Source: Puffinus mauretanicus | Taxonomy: Eukaryota > Chordata > Aves > Procellariiformes > Procellariidae | DNA: 64,000 bases | Direction: 5' to 3' | Assembly (NCBI GenBank): GCA_023333565.1 | Contig: JAJKFH010002906.1 | Location: 1,240,001 to 1,304,000 of the forward strand | In this document: piece by piece, positions 39,501-64,000 of the stretch | How positions within the stretch are numbered: the first letter of the stretch is position 1 | Layout: each line of letters opens with the position of its first letter | The notes under the pieces: model-generated | Databases searched by the model: none | What the model was told of the DNA's origin: nothing | The model's input: the letters and a program-made list of their open reading frames with translations, nothing else | Position numbers and translations under genes: made by a program

Positions 39501-42500
39501 GTGATCAAAGGAATGGGCGTAGTTAAAATATTAGAAAATGTTGAAGTAAAAGGAGAAAATCCTGCTAAGGTAAACAAAATCCAAAGCACTTACAAATGAT
39601 GTTTATTCTTCCATTATATGATGTATATTCATTTCTTCTAAATGCTTGGTGCAATGTTTGGAACTTCCAGTTACGTTAGCCAGCTATTTTTACTAACAGT
39701 GTTAATTTCCATTTTAATGTCCTTGTTAAGAGGCTTTTGTTCTTTTGCTGTAGATTTTCCCTGCACAAACAATTGATTTACTGTTCAAAACAGCTGTAAG
39801 GGGGGAAGCCTTTATCAGGGTGAAGCTGGAAATGCATAGCTAGAAGTGTAGGATGGGCGATGAAATTAAAAGGTGGAATTCACAACTCTAAGTGATACAT
39901 AATTCTTATGAATTTTATGTCAGAAGTCGTCGATTTTGTGGAAAAGCAATTGGTGTGTAGGTCATGTCAATTTGTGGTTGTTTGAAAAATTAATACCTCT
40001 GTAACTTTAAAAGAGTTGGCAGTTTAAGAAAGAACTGTCTTCTTTAATGTAGTAGAACTTCCATGTCTTGTGTTTTGCTGCACCTCAGCTTGCTGCCAGT
40101 TCCTCTTCAGCCTCTCCATGGAGCGCAGGTATCGTGTTCTTGGAATGCTGCTCCTCTGAATGCAACGCTTTTGTAATAAAAGCCATTTGATAAGGATAGG
40201 CTATTGATCTGAAATCAATGCATCCAAACAATAGATGAAAAAGCATTTTTACTGAATTTCAGAGTGCACTCAGAAGTTGTGGCTTTTTTTTTTTGGGAAA
40301 TTGTCTTAATAAGTAATGCTGCTGTTTACACTTCATTTTTTCAGTTGTGCGTCATTGCAGAATGTGGAGAGCTAAAGGAAGGAGATGATTGGGGAATTGT
40401 TCCCCAGGATGGATCTGGAGATGCTCATCCAGATTTTCCTGAAGATTCAGATATAGACTTGAAAGATGTAAGTATTTTTCTTTTAAGGTATTTTACAGAA
40501 TGCAAGACTTGTAGGTAATCTGAGTTACATGGTGTCCGTGATGATGTTCACTAAGCCTTTTTTCTTAAGAATCAATCAAGGTCCTGATTAAATGGTGACA
40601 TTCAATTTTAGGAAAGAGAACGCTATGGGAGGGGATTGCTATGTCTTTTTTTCAGGGATAATTACAGCTGATTTTTTCCCCAGTAACAAAACCCACAATT
40701 ACTTAGAATTATTACACTTATTTTTTTCTGTTCTTTATTTCTTTTTACTTTTGTTTATAGTATAGTGACAAATTGCAATTACTAGAACTCCATCCTGCAG
40801 ATGACTAACTTAATGTTGTACCTACACACTTTTTCTGTGCAACTTTTTAAATATCCACCCTTAAAAACATTTTGCCTCACTTACTAGAAATAATAAAGGA
40901 TCGGCCTTTTTAAAAGATTTTTACTACATCAGAGCTAGTTGTTCTCAATTCCCAGTAATTGTTTGCTTTTCAGGCTGCTCAAACTGATGGAAGACCTGTT
41001 GTTGAGAGTTAGGGAACAGACTGGTGAAAGCAGCTCTTCTGCAGGTTTTTACTTTATCATGAAAGTGTAATAGACAAACTGTGTAAATCAAACAGTGATT
41101 TGTGGAAGGGAAAAAAAAGGGGGCTGCACATATAGATTCCAAATACAGAATTGGAAATAGAATAGTAAAAAAACATTACAGCTAGAAACCAGAAACTCCT
41201 TGTATCTGGCTATTGAGAAGCACTTCAACTTGTGAAAATGTTTTTGGATAGCATTTACGGTGGTTCAGAACTGAAGTTGGCAGGTGCTTGCCTCCTTTAA
41301 CTTTAAACTTGTTCATATAAACTAACTACAGAAACCATGGTGACATTGGTCTCATGCTGCGATCAGTTTTTTTCAAGGTCATTAATTCTAGTAGAGTAGA
41401 AGTGTAAACTGATAGTATTACAAATGGCAATATATACATTTGACAGAGCTTAAAACAACTGTGGTATAGACAGCAGTAATTATAAACTGTTTATTGCCAC
41501 TGGAAAAGTAACTTAACACTTGAAATGTATGCCATTCTGGAAATAGAAATGATGGATTTGATAAAGACAGGCAGGTGTTCTTTTTCTCCTTCCATAGAAG
41601 TTTTAAGTGTTTTGAGAGAAGGAGAATTGTGTTGATACAACTTCTAGTTTGAGAGTGTGCAGAGTTCAAGTGACTAATACCGTTTTGAGAAGCAGAAGAC
41701 AAAAAATTTTCTCAGGAATAAGGCAGTCTTAGTTGAGTATTTTGTTTGTTAACATGTCTTCTTTTCTATGAATAACGGTCAACACCTTTATATATAGCTC
41801 TGTGTGGGTAGCAGCATTTAGGGGAAGGAGTTGAACTGCTATGTTGTCTCTGGTATTTTTTCACCCTTTATACTGTAGAAAACCCATTAGGAATTTAATC
41901 TTTCAGACTATTGTCTGAAATAAAGTAGAGAATATTATAGGAGTGGTTTGAAGCTAGTATTTGTCTCAAATTGGAATATTTTTATTCTGAGATTTTATAA
42001 TCTTTGAAAGAGGATGGACATGGGATCCTACTGTTAAACATTAAGTAATTCAAGCCTTCTTTTATAAGTACATTCATACTTTATATTTTCCATCTATTTT
42101 ATTAGGTTGACAAGATTGTGGCCATAGCAGAAGACATAAAGAATATAGGAAATACTTTCTTCAAATCGCAAAATTGGGCAGTGGCAGCTAAAAAGTATAG
42201 TAAAAGTTTACGGTAAGGCTATCATCATTCAGTCAGGTAGTTCCTGTAACCCAAATTAATACTGCTATCAAGCAATGATATGTGCATTTAAAAAGTGCCT
42301 GTTGCTGTGCTCTCTTCTTTTTTAAAAAAGACCCTTCTGAATCTGGAAAACATCTGGTTGATTTTTAGCTACTTATTCAAGTAGGCCTTCTACCCATTGC
42401 TAGGTAAGAGCTATAGGCAGGAAGTATTATATAGAACTGACTAAACGCTCCTTTTTTAATACTCTTGCTGTGCTAGTGCATAACTGGGAAGAAAAGCACA

Positions 42501-45500
42501 ATAGTATACAGGGTAGTTAGTGGACAGGAAAGGAGGGAGATACTTTTTCTCTGATTTCCAAAAAACAGTAGGTTTAGGAAATTGGTAAGTTCAAGAGAGG
42601 GTACCCTCAAATGTGACACTTATCAATTCATTATTATTTTTTCTGACTTTCCACACCATCATCCTGACTCCATGTGTAATTCAGACTTGCCTTCAAAATC
42701 ATGGGCTTTCTGCTTTTGTTTCCATACTGCTCCTTTCTTCTTTTTATGCTTTTTGCTTTATGTATATGAGCTTCTCCTAAAAACTTTTTTCTTTTAAAGT
42801 TATACTGACCTTTATCCCTACTTTCTTAATGATCACTGGTTAACTAGCAGTAACAATAATGAAAGAAAAAAGAATTCAAGCATACTTAATGCTTCAGCTG
42901 AGTTTTTAACTGACTGGGTTTCAAACAAATGATGTCTTTCTGAAGGATAAAAATGAATCCTTTAATACACAGATTATTGTGTATTAGATGCCACGTCTCC
43001 CCCTGCCCTCAAAAAGCCCATCATAGACCAACAGAAACCCCGAAGTAAATAGGATTTCTATGTAACCTTTTAGAAGTCATACAGAAAAAAGGCTGGAATG
43101 GATCTTTAAGGATCTTTGTGTTGTATCTGTCCATTTCCTCCCCCCATTCTTAGGTAAGTATCAGGTATAATTATGCCATCCCTTACAATTAGTTGTCTTG
43201 CTCACTCTTAAGCACACCCAATGAAGGCTATTCTGATTTGAGTAGACAGCTTCTGTTTGGTGCTTATTTGTCCTTGTGGATCGAAAGGATAGTAACTTTT
43301 CTGGACTAAACAAATCTGATCATTCCAGCTCCTCTTTATAGGTCATACTTTTGTGGACATGCCTTTTTGTTGTATCTTAAAATCTAATACTTTACGTAGG
43401 ATGGTGTACTTTAGCTGGCACTTTACCAGAACTGATAGGAATAAAATAGCTGTTATCGGGGTGTCTCCCAATTCTTATGTCTAACTCACCTAGCAAACCA
43501 TCTAGCAATGTTGTTTTTTCTTTTTACCAATAGTAACCATTATAACCTTCTGTGCTTTTTCTTGTCTTATTGCTGCTTAACCAGTTTTTTAAAAATTTAT
43601 TTTATATGTAAGAATTGACACTTTTTTGTCAAAAAATGTATGACTTCCTATTGTCTCCCTTGGTATTAATTTTACTCATTTCTTTGACTTGGAAGCTCTA
43701 ATTTTGTTTCCAGAATGGTTGCAGTCTTTCATGTTTTGATGTGATTTATAAGTATTATAGGTGTATTCTGTTTGTTTTGAACATAACACAGTTTTGTATT
43801 ATAAGTCTCCTTAGCTTTTTACTCTTTTCTCTCTCTTCTGGTTCTCATCTTTTGCATGATGCCCAACAAGTGGAAAAATCACTGCGACTGTGTCTGATTT
43901 ACTTTTGAAGTATTGCTTATTTCTGTGGTCCAAAGTTGTATACAAACCATGCAACACTCAAAAGATAGGGCATGCAAAAATTGAACTTACATAGGCACAG
44001 ATCTGCAAAGGCTGCATTAATCATGGCATGCTTAAAATTGTGAATGTACGCAAACATGTGATTTTTATTTTTTAAATAAAAACCACAGAAGTTCTATCAA
44101 GTAGGCCGTTAAAAGAGTTAGAACTTTTATATCCACAACAGACCTTTGCCACTTGAAAAAAAACTGGCAGCATTAGCACTTAGCACATTGTAAATTACGA
44201 AGAATGAGATACAGTTTGCCTATGAAACAGAGATGCAGTAAATGATGTGGCTCAGTCCTGAACCAATGTCAGTTTTGAAGTTCAGGAAAAAAGTCATGAA
44301 GGAAGACACTGGACAGGAGGTGGGTTACTAATGCTCATAAACCACCCTCCTTTACAAAGTAAAGTTAGCTTCAGATTTTAGCCATAAACGCTTAAACCAA
44401 TTAAAATATTACTGAGGGAACTGAAGAAGAGATGAAGCTTCCCGTGAACGTGGAAGGTGCAGTGGTGGTATTGACTTTTTGCCACTGATGAGCAACATAT
44501 GTTTTGAGAATAAACAGTCATTGAGATAAATTCTAATGGTTGCATGCCATGTAGAATAGTGCATTTGTCTAAGAAAAAGAATGCTGTTAGTATAGTGGAC
44601 TAGGAGTTACAGAAAAACATTCACCAATGAGTTCATCTTTTTTGTCAAGGTAGGTCTTATATATTTAGTTTAACAAATCCTTGTAATAGTGGAATTGAAG
44701 CTGCTTTAAAAATACCAGTTTGGATAGGCCAGTTCACGCATATCTGTGGAAAGATAGCTAAGGGTAGAACAAAATGGAAGTTGCAACACTAATACATGTT
44801 CTTTGTAAATCTGTTTTTCTGCAGGTATGTAGAAGCTTCTGAAGCAGTGGCAGAGGCGGCAGACAAACCAAAGTTAAAGACTGTTGCTTTGACCTGTGTT
44901 TTAAACATTGGCGCTTGTAAACTAAAACTGTCAGATTGGCAGGGAGCCATTGAAAGTTGTTCAGAGGTAAATTTAATGTTTAGTATTTTGATTAACAATG
45001 GGCCTATATAGAAAATGGAGACTGAAACTACAAAGCTTTTTTAAAGTTTTCTGACAAGCTTATGATTTGAAAGTAAACAAAGTAGAAGGCTGATTGTGAA
45101 GTCATTACTAACTTTCCAGTATGTGGCTTTTTTAAAAAGATTTTGAAATTGAAATGATTCATTAGAAACAAGAGGGCTGTTGCTTACTGCCAGAAAAAAT
45201 GCACACTGTCATTGTCAGTTTGGTTAGCAGAGCTAATTTTTATGTTACAAAGACTTAAACTGTCTTCAGTGAAGGAGGAATACTTTTCTGTGGAAGACTA
45301 GTATGAGCAAAATGTTTTATTTACTTGCTTTTAGATTTGATTGTCATGTATTTTATTCATTGAAGTGACTTCTCTAACTAAAGCCCTTTCAGGTAGGCTT
45401 AGTGATGAAATGAAACCAGTGAATAGGAAGAAAAAAAAGGAAACAATAAATATGGAAATATTGAAAAATAATAGAATTAAAGGAAAGAAAAAAGGGACAG

Positions 45501-48118
45501 TGACATAGACATTCTGACAGAATTTAGTATATTTAAGGAAACTCTAAATAATTCAGTAAAACTCTGAAATTTTAGAAGGAAACAGAGTAAAGAATGGTCT
45601 TATCTGTTAGCAGAGGATCCTGAGCAGCATCTCCTAGGGCTTCATGCTGAAAGCAGGAGTCTCAGCTAATCTGTGTGTGAGGGGTCTTTAGAGAGCTGGC
45701 TTGCTTTCTAGCCTGCTGATGGCGTTACCACATGGAAAACTTTCATAAACCTATATTCAGAATGGACAAATGGGGAATGAGGAAAGAAAAAAAAAAAAGA
45801 AAACTGTGTGTAGTGTGGTATCTGTCATCTAGAAAATGGTAAAAATTGAAACAGCATTTAAGTGTTACAGATAGAAATTATTAATCATAATACTTGCCAA
45901 TGTGAAAAAAAAAACCACTTCCTTTTTTTTAAGATTACAAAATTGTTAGATGAAGGCAACTCCATAGCTGTTATAGACTTCTGTAAGGTATTTAGTTTAC
46001 GTCTTGTAACAACTGTTAAACAGTGTAACAGTGTTTTAATCAGAACAGCAGTTTCCTAGTAGAGTTCAAGATAACTGTTAATGAGAAATTATACACTTGC
46101 ACTTTTATGATTTCCTAAGGCCAAAAGCAATTTAAATTAACAGTCTATAATACATGCATTATTTGGTGTAAATAAGGAATTATGAACGGCTGAACCTTTT
46201 CACACAAACCTTGCTTTAAAATAGCTGTAAGCACAATGGTTGAGCTAAAACCAAGGAATGCTACCTATGAGTACACAATACAGACACCTAATTTTCCAAT
46301 TCTTGACACAGAAGAGGCTCTGGGCTTTATAGCAGCCAGATCAGGATGAGTGCCCAGAGTAATGCTTCCTTTACATTAACATCCAATACTGAAGTGATTT
46401 TAAAAAATCTGGATGCATCATCTAATATCTATAATTCTTAATTGATGATTTAAAGTTAATAAATGAAATTAATAAAGCCACACATTCATGCAAAGAGATT
46501 TCCTCTAATCACTAAGAAACTCTATTCTTTAAAATAATAATAAAAAAAAGACACACCATAGAACTATCTGCAATAGGAAAAAAGAACGTGATCTTCACAG
46601 GCAAGAAAACAAAACAACTAGCTAGCCAAATTGACTGAGGTACTTTTAAAAAATAATTCAGGTAATCAAATAGTGGAACAATCTCTTTGCCTAGCCACTG
46701 TATTTCCTATTTTGATATTGTCATATTAGAGCTGGCATATACACATTAGTGAAACCATTCAGCTCAAAAAAGGCATAATGACTGGAACTTGAGATGGATT
46801 GCTCGTATGTACCTTTCTAGTCTACAGTGAAAAAAGCTTTACAGGAAATCTGCATGTTTTCTTTATGATGCCATTTGAGGATTTTTTTTTGTGTGAAGGA
46901 ACGAGCTGCAATATAGAGAGTTGTACTGTGAGACTCCAGGTTAAGATAATTTGAACTGCAGCAACACCTTTGCCTTGACAGCTATATCTAAATAGTACAC
47001 ACACAGAGGTTCCATTTTATCCTCATGTATGCTCATCGTTCACAAAAGACCACTTTTGGTGCAGTGGTATTAAAACTGATTAGCTAGCTATTCAGTGTGC
47101 TACAATATAGCATTCCTTTTTACGCAGTTAATGTTTTGACAGCTTACCCTCAAACCAACTGGGAGGATTGTCTGCTGGTGTGAACTGTGCCATTTGCAGA
47201 GAGGGGAGGCTGTGAAGTATATGAAATGTTAATGTGACAATTTTATTAAATTTACAGGCTCTTAAAATAGATCCAGCAAACACTAAAGCTCTCTACAGAC
47301 GGGCTCAAGGATGGCAGGGAATGAAAGATCTCGATCAGGCATTGGTAATGATCACAATACTTAATTTTCTTTTTAAAATCTAAACATTTCATCAGAACAT
47401 TAATTTATATTTCTCTTGTACTTAAGGCTGATCTTAAGAAGGCTCATGAAATAGCCCCTGAAGACAAAGGTAAAGTAAAGCTGTTCCTTTATAACTTCTT
47501 TACCTTTTTTTAAGAATGTAACAAAGTAAGGAGGGTAGTATTTAGTAGGAAATCATACCAGCGTGATGCCTAAAATGCTGGCTTCTAACAGCTTAAACCC
47601 TGATGTATTGAGCACAGAGCCCACTGAGATGGAAAACCTGTTTTTATACAGCAGTGATGCTTCCGTTGTGCGGGAAACCTGCTTATGTACGTCAACAGCA
47701 TGCCTCTTGAACCATGTCCCTATCTCACAGGGGTCTTACTAACTTTCTTGATTTCCTGGTCTCATTGGATAAGATTTTTAGTTCATAAATTCTGTGTTGG
47801 CATCAATACTATGCTTGCTACACCCTCCTCTACCTGGTTACCTTACCAGATGAAACAAAGTAAGGGACAAAGTTTTTTGGCTGCTGGTATCTGACCTAAT
47901 AGAAGATTAAATGCAGTTCTATTAAATGAAATAACAGCAGTTGCCGCAGTGTGAGCTGGTCTTGACATATTAGGAGACCTAATGTAAAGAGATTACTGTA
48001 ACTGTATTATGGATTTTCTTTTTAAGCAGCTATCCAGACGGAAACACTCAGAATCAAACAGAAGCTAAAAGCCCAAAAGGAGAAAGAGAAGGCAGCTTAT
48101 GCTAAAATGTTTGCTTGA
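33448..48118 (+). CDS. PPID: PPID, peptidyl-prolyl cis-trans isomerase D (cyclophilin 40), complete
   Basis: Ten coding exons joined by GT/AG introns give an uninterrupted 370-codon frame from MSHPSP to YAKMFA, the same length as human PPID. Residues about 19-183 form the cyclophilin domain. Active-site residues are present: Arg75, Phe80, Gln83 (FMVQGG), Gln131 and Phe133 (NGSQFFITT), and His146. Position 141, tryptophan in cyclophilin A, is His, as in mammalian CyP40, which explains its weak cyclosporin binding. Residues about 223-340 form three TPR units; the carboxylate-clamp residues Lys227, Asn231, Asn278, Lys308 and Arg312 that hold the Hsp90 MEEVD tail are all conserved. The tail is a Lys-rich helix. 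Known role: cytosolic/nuclear Hsp90 co-chaperone with proline isomerase activity, found in steroid-receptor complexes. The gene is divergent from FNIP2 and convergent with ETFDH. No frameshift or premature stop. Confidence 0.98.
33533..35477 (+). other. PPID: PPID intron 1
   Basis: GT-AG intron. Its first 0.5 kb is CpG-island sequence with the GGGGCC repeat; the rest becomes AT-rich. Many GC-rich stop-free frames here are compositional. Confidence 0.9.
33591..33632 (+). repeat. (GGGGCC)7 hexanucleotide repeat in PPID intron 1
   Basis: Seven perfect GGGGCC units on the PPID sense strand start about 60 nt after the exon 1 donor, inside the CpG island. They are followed by an imperfect G-rich continuation (CCAGGGGGGCCGGGGC). 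The motif is quadruplex-forming. Confidence 0.97.
35478..35618 (+). CDS. PPID: PPID coding exon 2
   Basis: Acceptor TTTCAG and donor GTAAGT; 141 nt. It encodes Val29 (split) to Arg75, including [16 protein letters not shown] and GCPFHR with the catalytic Arg75. Confidence 0.98.
36074..36180 (+). CDS. PPID: PPID coding exon 3
   Basis: Acceptor TTTACAG and donor GTACTG; 107 nt ending in phase 0. It encodes [20 protein letters not shown] and on to NFHYK, with Phe80 and Gln83 of the active site. Confidence 0.98.
36181..39380 (+). other. PPID: PPID intron 3
   Basis: About 3.2 kb, AT-rich, with no recognised coding exon. It contains an exceptionally strong pyrimidine tract plus CAG (38401-38434) that could act as a cryptic acceptor, and an 8-bp inverted repeat around 36384-36401. 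Confidence 0.85.
39381..39569 (+). CDS. PPID: PPID coding exon 4
   Basis: Acceptor AATGCAG and donor GTAAAC; exactly 63 codons. It carries [17 protein letters not shown] and [12 protein letters not shown], hence Gln131, Phe133, His141 and His146. Confidence 0.98.
39570..40344 (+). other. PPID: PPID intron 4
   Basis: Unremarkable AT-rich intron; no exon, repeat or RNA gene recognised. Confidence 0.85.
40345..40467 (+). CDS. PPID: PPID coding exon 5
   Basis: Acceptor TTTTTTCAG and donor GTAAGT; 41 codons. It encodes the last cyclophilin strand ([15 protein letters not shown]) and the acidic linker ([12 protein letters not shown]) that leads into the TPR domain. Confidence 0.98.
40468..42105 (+). 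other. PPID: PPID intron 5
   Basis: Unremarkable AT-rich intron; nothing further recognised. Confidence 0.85.
42106..42212 (+). CDS. PPID: PPID coding exon 6
   Basis: Acceptor ATTAG and donor GTAAGG; 107 nt ending in phase 2. First TPR unit ([13 protein letters not shown]), with clamp residues Lys227 and Asn231. Confidence 0.97.
42213..44824 (+). other. PPID: PPID intron 6
   Basis: AT-rich intron containing the decayed CR1/L3-like LINE fragment at about 43085-43700. The remainder holds nothing I recognise. Confidence 0.85.
43085..43700 (-). mobile_element. Decayed CR1/L3-like LINE fragment
   Basis: The plus strand reads like the reverse complement of a CR1/L3 3' region. Landmarks in order are GGAATGGATCTTTAAGGATC, GGACTAAACAAATCTGATCA (compare the family's AGACTAAACAA block), CTTTATAGGTCAT and TTTTTGTTG, then CCAGAACTGATAGG. 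The element therefore lies on the minus strand. It is heavily diverged with no open frame, so it is an old insertion. Identification is from memory of the family and the borders are approximate. Confidence 0.5.
44825..44966 (+). CDS. PPID: PPID coding exon 7
   Basis: Acceptor TTCTGCAG and donor GTAAAT; 142 nt. Encodes the inter-TPR helix and TPR2 ([20 protein letters not shown]), with clamp residue Asn278. Confidence 0.98.
44967..47257 (+). other. PPID: PPID intron 7
   Basis: AT-rich intron with short A runs; no exon or named repeat recognised. Confidence 0.85.
47258..47344 (+). CDS. PPID: PPID coding exon 8
   Basis: Acceptor TTTACAG and donor GTAATG; 29 codons. TPR3 helix pair ([18 protein letters not shown]), with clamp residues Lys308 and Arg312. 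Confidence 0.98.
47427..47469 (+). CDS. PPID: PPID coding exon 9
   Basis: A 43-nt exon after a very short (82-nt) intron; acceptor CTTAAG, donor GTAAAG. Encodes [14 protein letters not shown], the end of TPR3. Confidence 0.95.
47470..48029 (+). other. PPID: PPID intron 9
   Basis: Intron ending in the tandem NAGNAG acceptor at 48024-48029; otherwise unremarkable. Confidence 0.85.
48030..48118 (+). CDS. PPID: PPID coding exon 10 with stop
   Basis: Encodes the Lys-rich C-terminal helix ending [10 protein letters not shown] and TGA (48116-48118). The acceptor is a tandem AAGCAG; the distal CAG gives the family-standard sequence. Confidence 0.96.
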
Positions 48119-48230
48119 TTTTTTTTCTAAACTTTAAATCTATGCACTAACTCATGCAAAAGGATAATTGGAGCTGCTTCTTTCATTTGCCCTGTACTGC
48201 AGTTTTCACTGTTTACAACTCAAAAGTCTT

Positions 48231-48236
48231 AATAAA
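48231..48236 (+). terminator. PPID: PPID poly(A) signal
   Basis: AATAAA lies 113 nt after the stop codon and is followed by T/GT-rich sequence suitable for cleavage. A second AATAAA at 48447-48452 could give a longer 3' UTR. Confidence 0.8.
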
Positions 48237-48239
48237 GAC

Positions 48240-49041
48240 AAACTGTTCAAAGGTGAAGACGTTTTCTTTTTTTAAACTGTAATAACTTGTGTTTTGCGAC
48301 TCAGGTGTATTACTGATGTGTAAATCAGTAGTGGCTGTGTTTTTGCAGCTTAATAGTTAGTGCTTCCTAAGAAGCTTGGTTTCACAAGCTGCAATAGGCA
48401 GTTTCTATTAGAGTTTTTATTAGAGCAGGCCTGATCTCTTGTAAGGAATAAAAATGCTGGTAGACATACAATGAAGGTGCAATATTACACTTTTTTCTTA
48501 AACTGCTTTACAGATTGTATTGCAGATGGGCTCCCTATTATCATCAGGAAAAAAAAAATCTAACTGTAAATTCGGTGTCAAATGTGTAACACTTAAAAGA
48601 AGTGACGATTTTCTAGACTGATGTATTTTCCCTACTGCAGGGTAGGATTACATATAGTAAATCACTCCAGGTAGAGAGAGAAAATACTTTTTTTTTTAAG
48701 GGTAGGTACTAAATTCTTCCACCATACCCACGATTCTGGATATGGCTCCTGTTATCACTGAACTTCAGCAATAAATCCAAGATCCAAAGTTCTTTGTCAG
48801 TCCTGAGAAGAATTTTCTTCTGCCTGCCGCACAACTCCTGTAAAGAAGTCCTATTTAAATAAGGCTAGGGTTTAACCAGAAGGCACCAACTTTCCATTTA
48901 ATGCAACAGTCATACCTAAAATTCAGATCGGCACATTAGTCTCAAACTCTTTAACATTCAAGTCAGTGCTGTACTTTAATTACACCGCAGCATAAAATAG
49001 TTGTGGGTCATCAGAAGTCACTGAATAGATCTCCCGTCAGT
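48240..49041. other. Convergent 3' region between PPID and ETFDH
   Basis: Holds the ETFDH 3' UTR (minus strand) and possibly a longer PPID 3' UTR. Poly(A) signals of both strands interleave here (AATAAA at 48447 on plus, TTTATT at 48416). No other feature seen. Confidence 0.7.
48416..48421 (-). terminator. ETFDH: Candidate ETFDH poly(A) signal
   Basis: TTTATT on the plus strand is AATAAA for ETFDH, about 620 nt beyond its stop. ATTAAA variants closer to the stop (48975-48980 and 48897-48902, minus strand) are alternatives. The sequence alone does not decide between them. Confidence 0.5.
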
Positions 49042-63752
<14,711 letters not shown>

Positions 63753-64000
63753 CTAGGCAAAAAAGACACACACATATAAAACACAGAACACTAAGCAAAA
63801 TAACAAAACTTGTATACATCAGATGTTGTATCTTCTTCTACAACTGCTGTCTTCACAGTAATGTCATGTGTTATTACAGCCATCATCTACAGGGACCATA
63901 TCACTGGAAGCTATCACATTCTACATACACTTGCTGTACTACATTGAATCAAATCAATTGTTTCATTCATGGAAAAGTTGAAAAAGATAGTGGGAAAGAT
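63753..64000 (-). other. ETFDH: ETFDH intron 4 (partial)
   Basis: Intron sequence running off the right edge; the upstream ETFDH exons lie outside the window. Confidence 0.85.

Overview
The window is vertebrate nuclear DNA, most likely from a bird (at least a sauropsid). Coding sequence is a small fraction, split into short exons with GT/AG borders, and intergenic space is compact. One intron carries a decayed CR1/L3-type LINE, and both promoters in view sit in CpG islands. Three genes were assembled exon by exon: FNIP2, PPID and ETFDH. Their order and orientation match the human chromosome 4q32 block (ETFDH and PPID tail to tail, PPID and FNIP2 head to head). That match is established knowledge; the exon structures below are read directly from the sequence.

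Left part (1-25.6 kb), minus strand: the 5' end of FNIP2. Coding exon 1 (25075-25169) lies in a CpG island. Coding exon 2 (1970-2096) follows after an intron of about 23 kb; the rest of the gene lies beyond the left edge. The large intron holds simple repeats, one copy of a two-copy dispersed repeat, and an isolated CpG-dense patch near 13.0 kb.

Middle (25.6-33.1 kb): the intergenic space between the two divergent promoters. I found no convincing gene. It holds the second copy of the dispersed repeat and a purine/pyrimidine-alternating tract.

Right part: PPID (cyclophilin 40) is complete on the plus strand, 33448-48118, with ten coding exons and 370 codons, the same length as the human protein. 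It keeps the active-site residues, His at the cyclosporin-contact position, and the five-residue Hsp90 clamp. ETFDH (electron transfer flavoprotein:ubiquinone oxidoreductase) runs on the minus strand from the right edge to 49042. Nine exons are present, encoding about the last 455 residues including all four cysteines of the [4Fe-4S] cluster. The two 3' ends converge within about 0.8 kb.

The three proteins do different jobs: mTORC1/AMPK-folliculin signalling, Hsp90 co-chaperone/peptidyl-prolyl isomerase, and mitochondrial electron transfer. They are neighbours by conserved synteny, not as a pathway. The most interesting non-annotated signals are a perfect (GGGGCC)7 tract just inside PPID intron 1, a phase-compatible cryptic exon in ETFDH, a NAGNAG acceptor at the last PPID exon, the CpG patch inside FNIP2 intron 1, and an in-frame upstream start for FNIP2. 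I found no prokaryotic system, CRISPR array, tRNA or rRNA, or intact mobile element.
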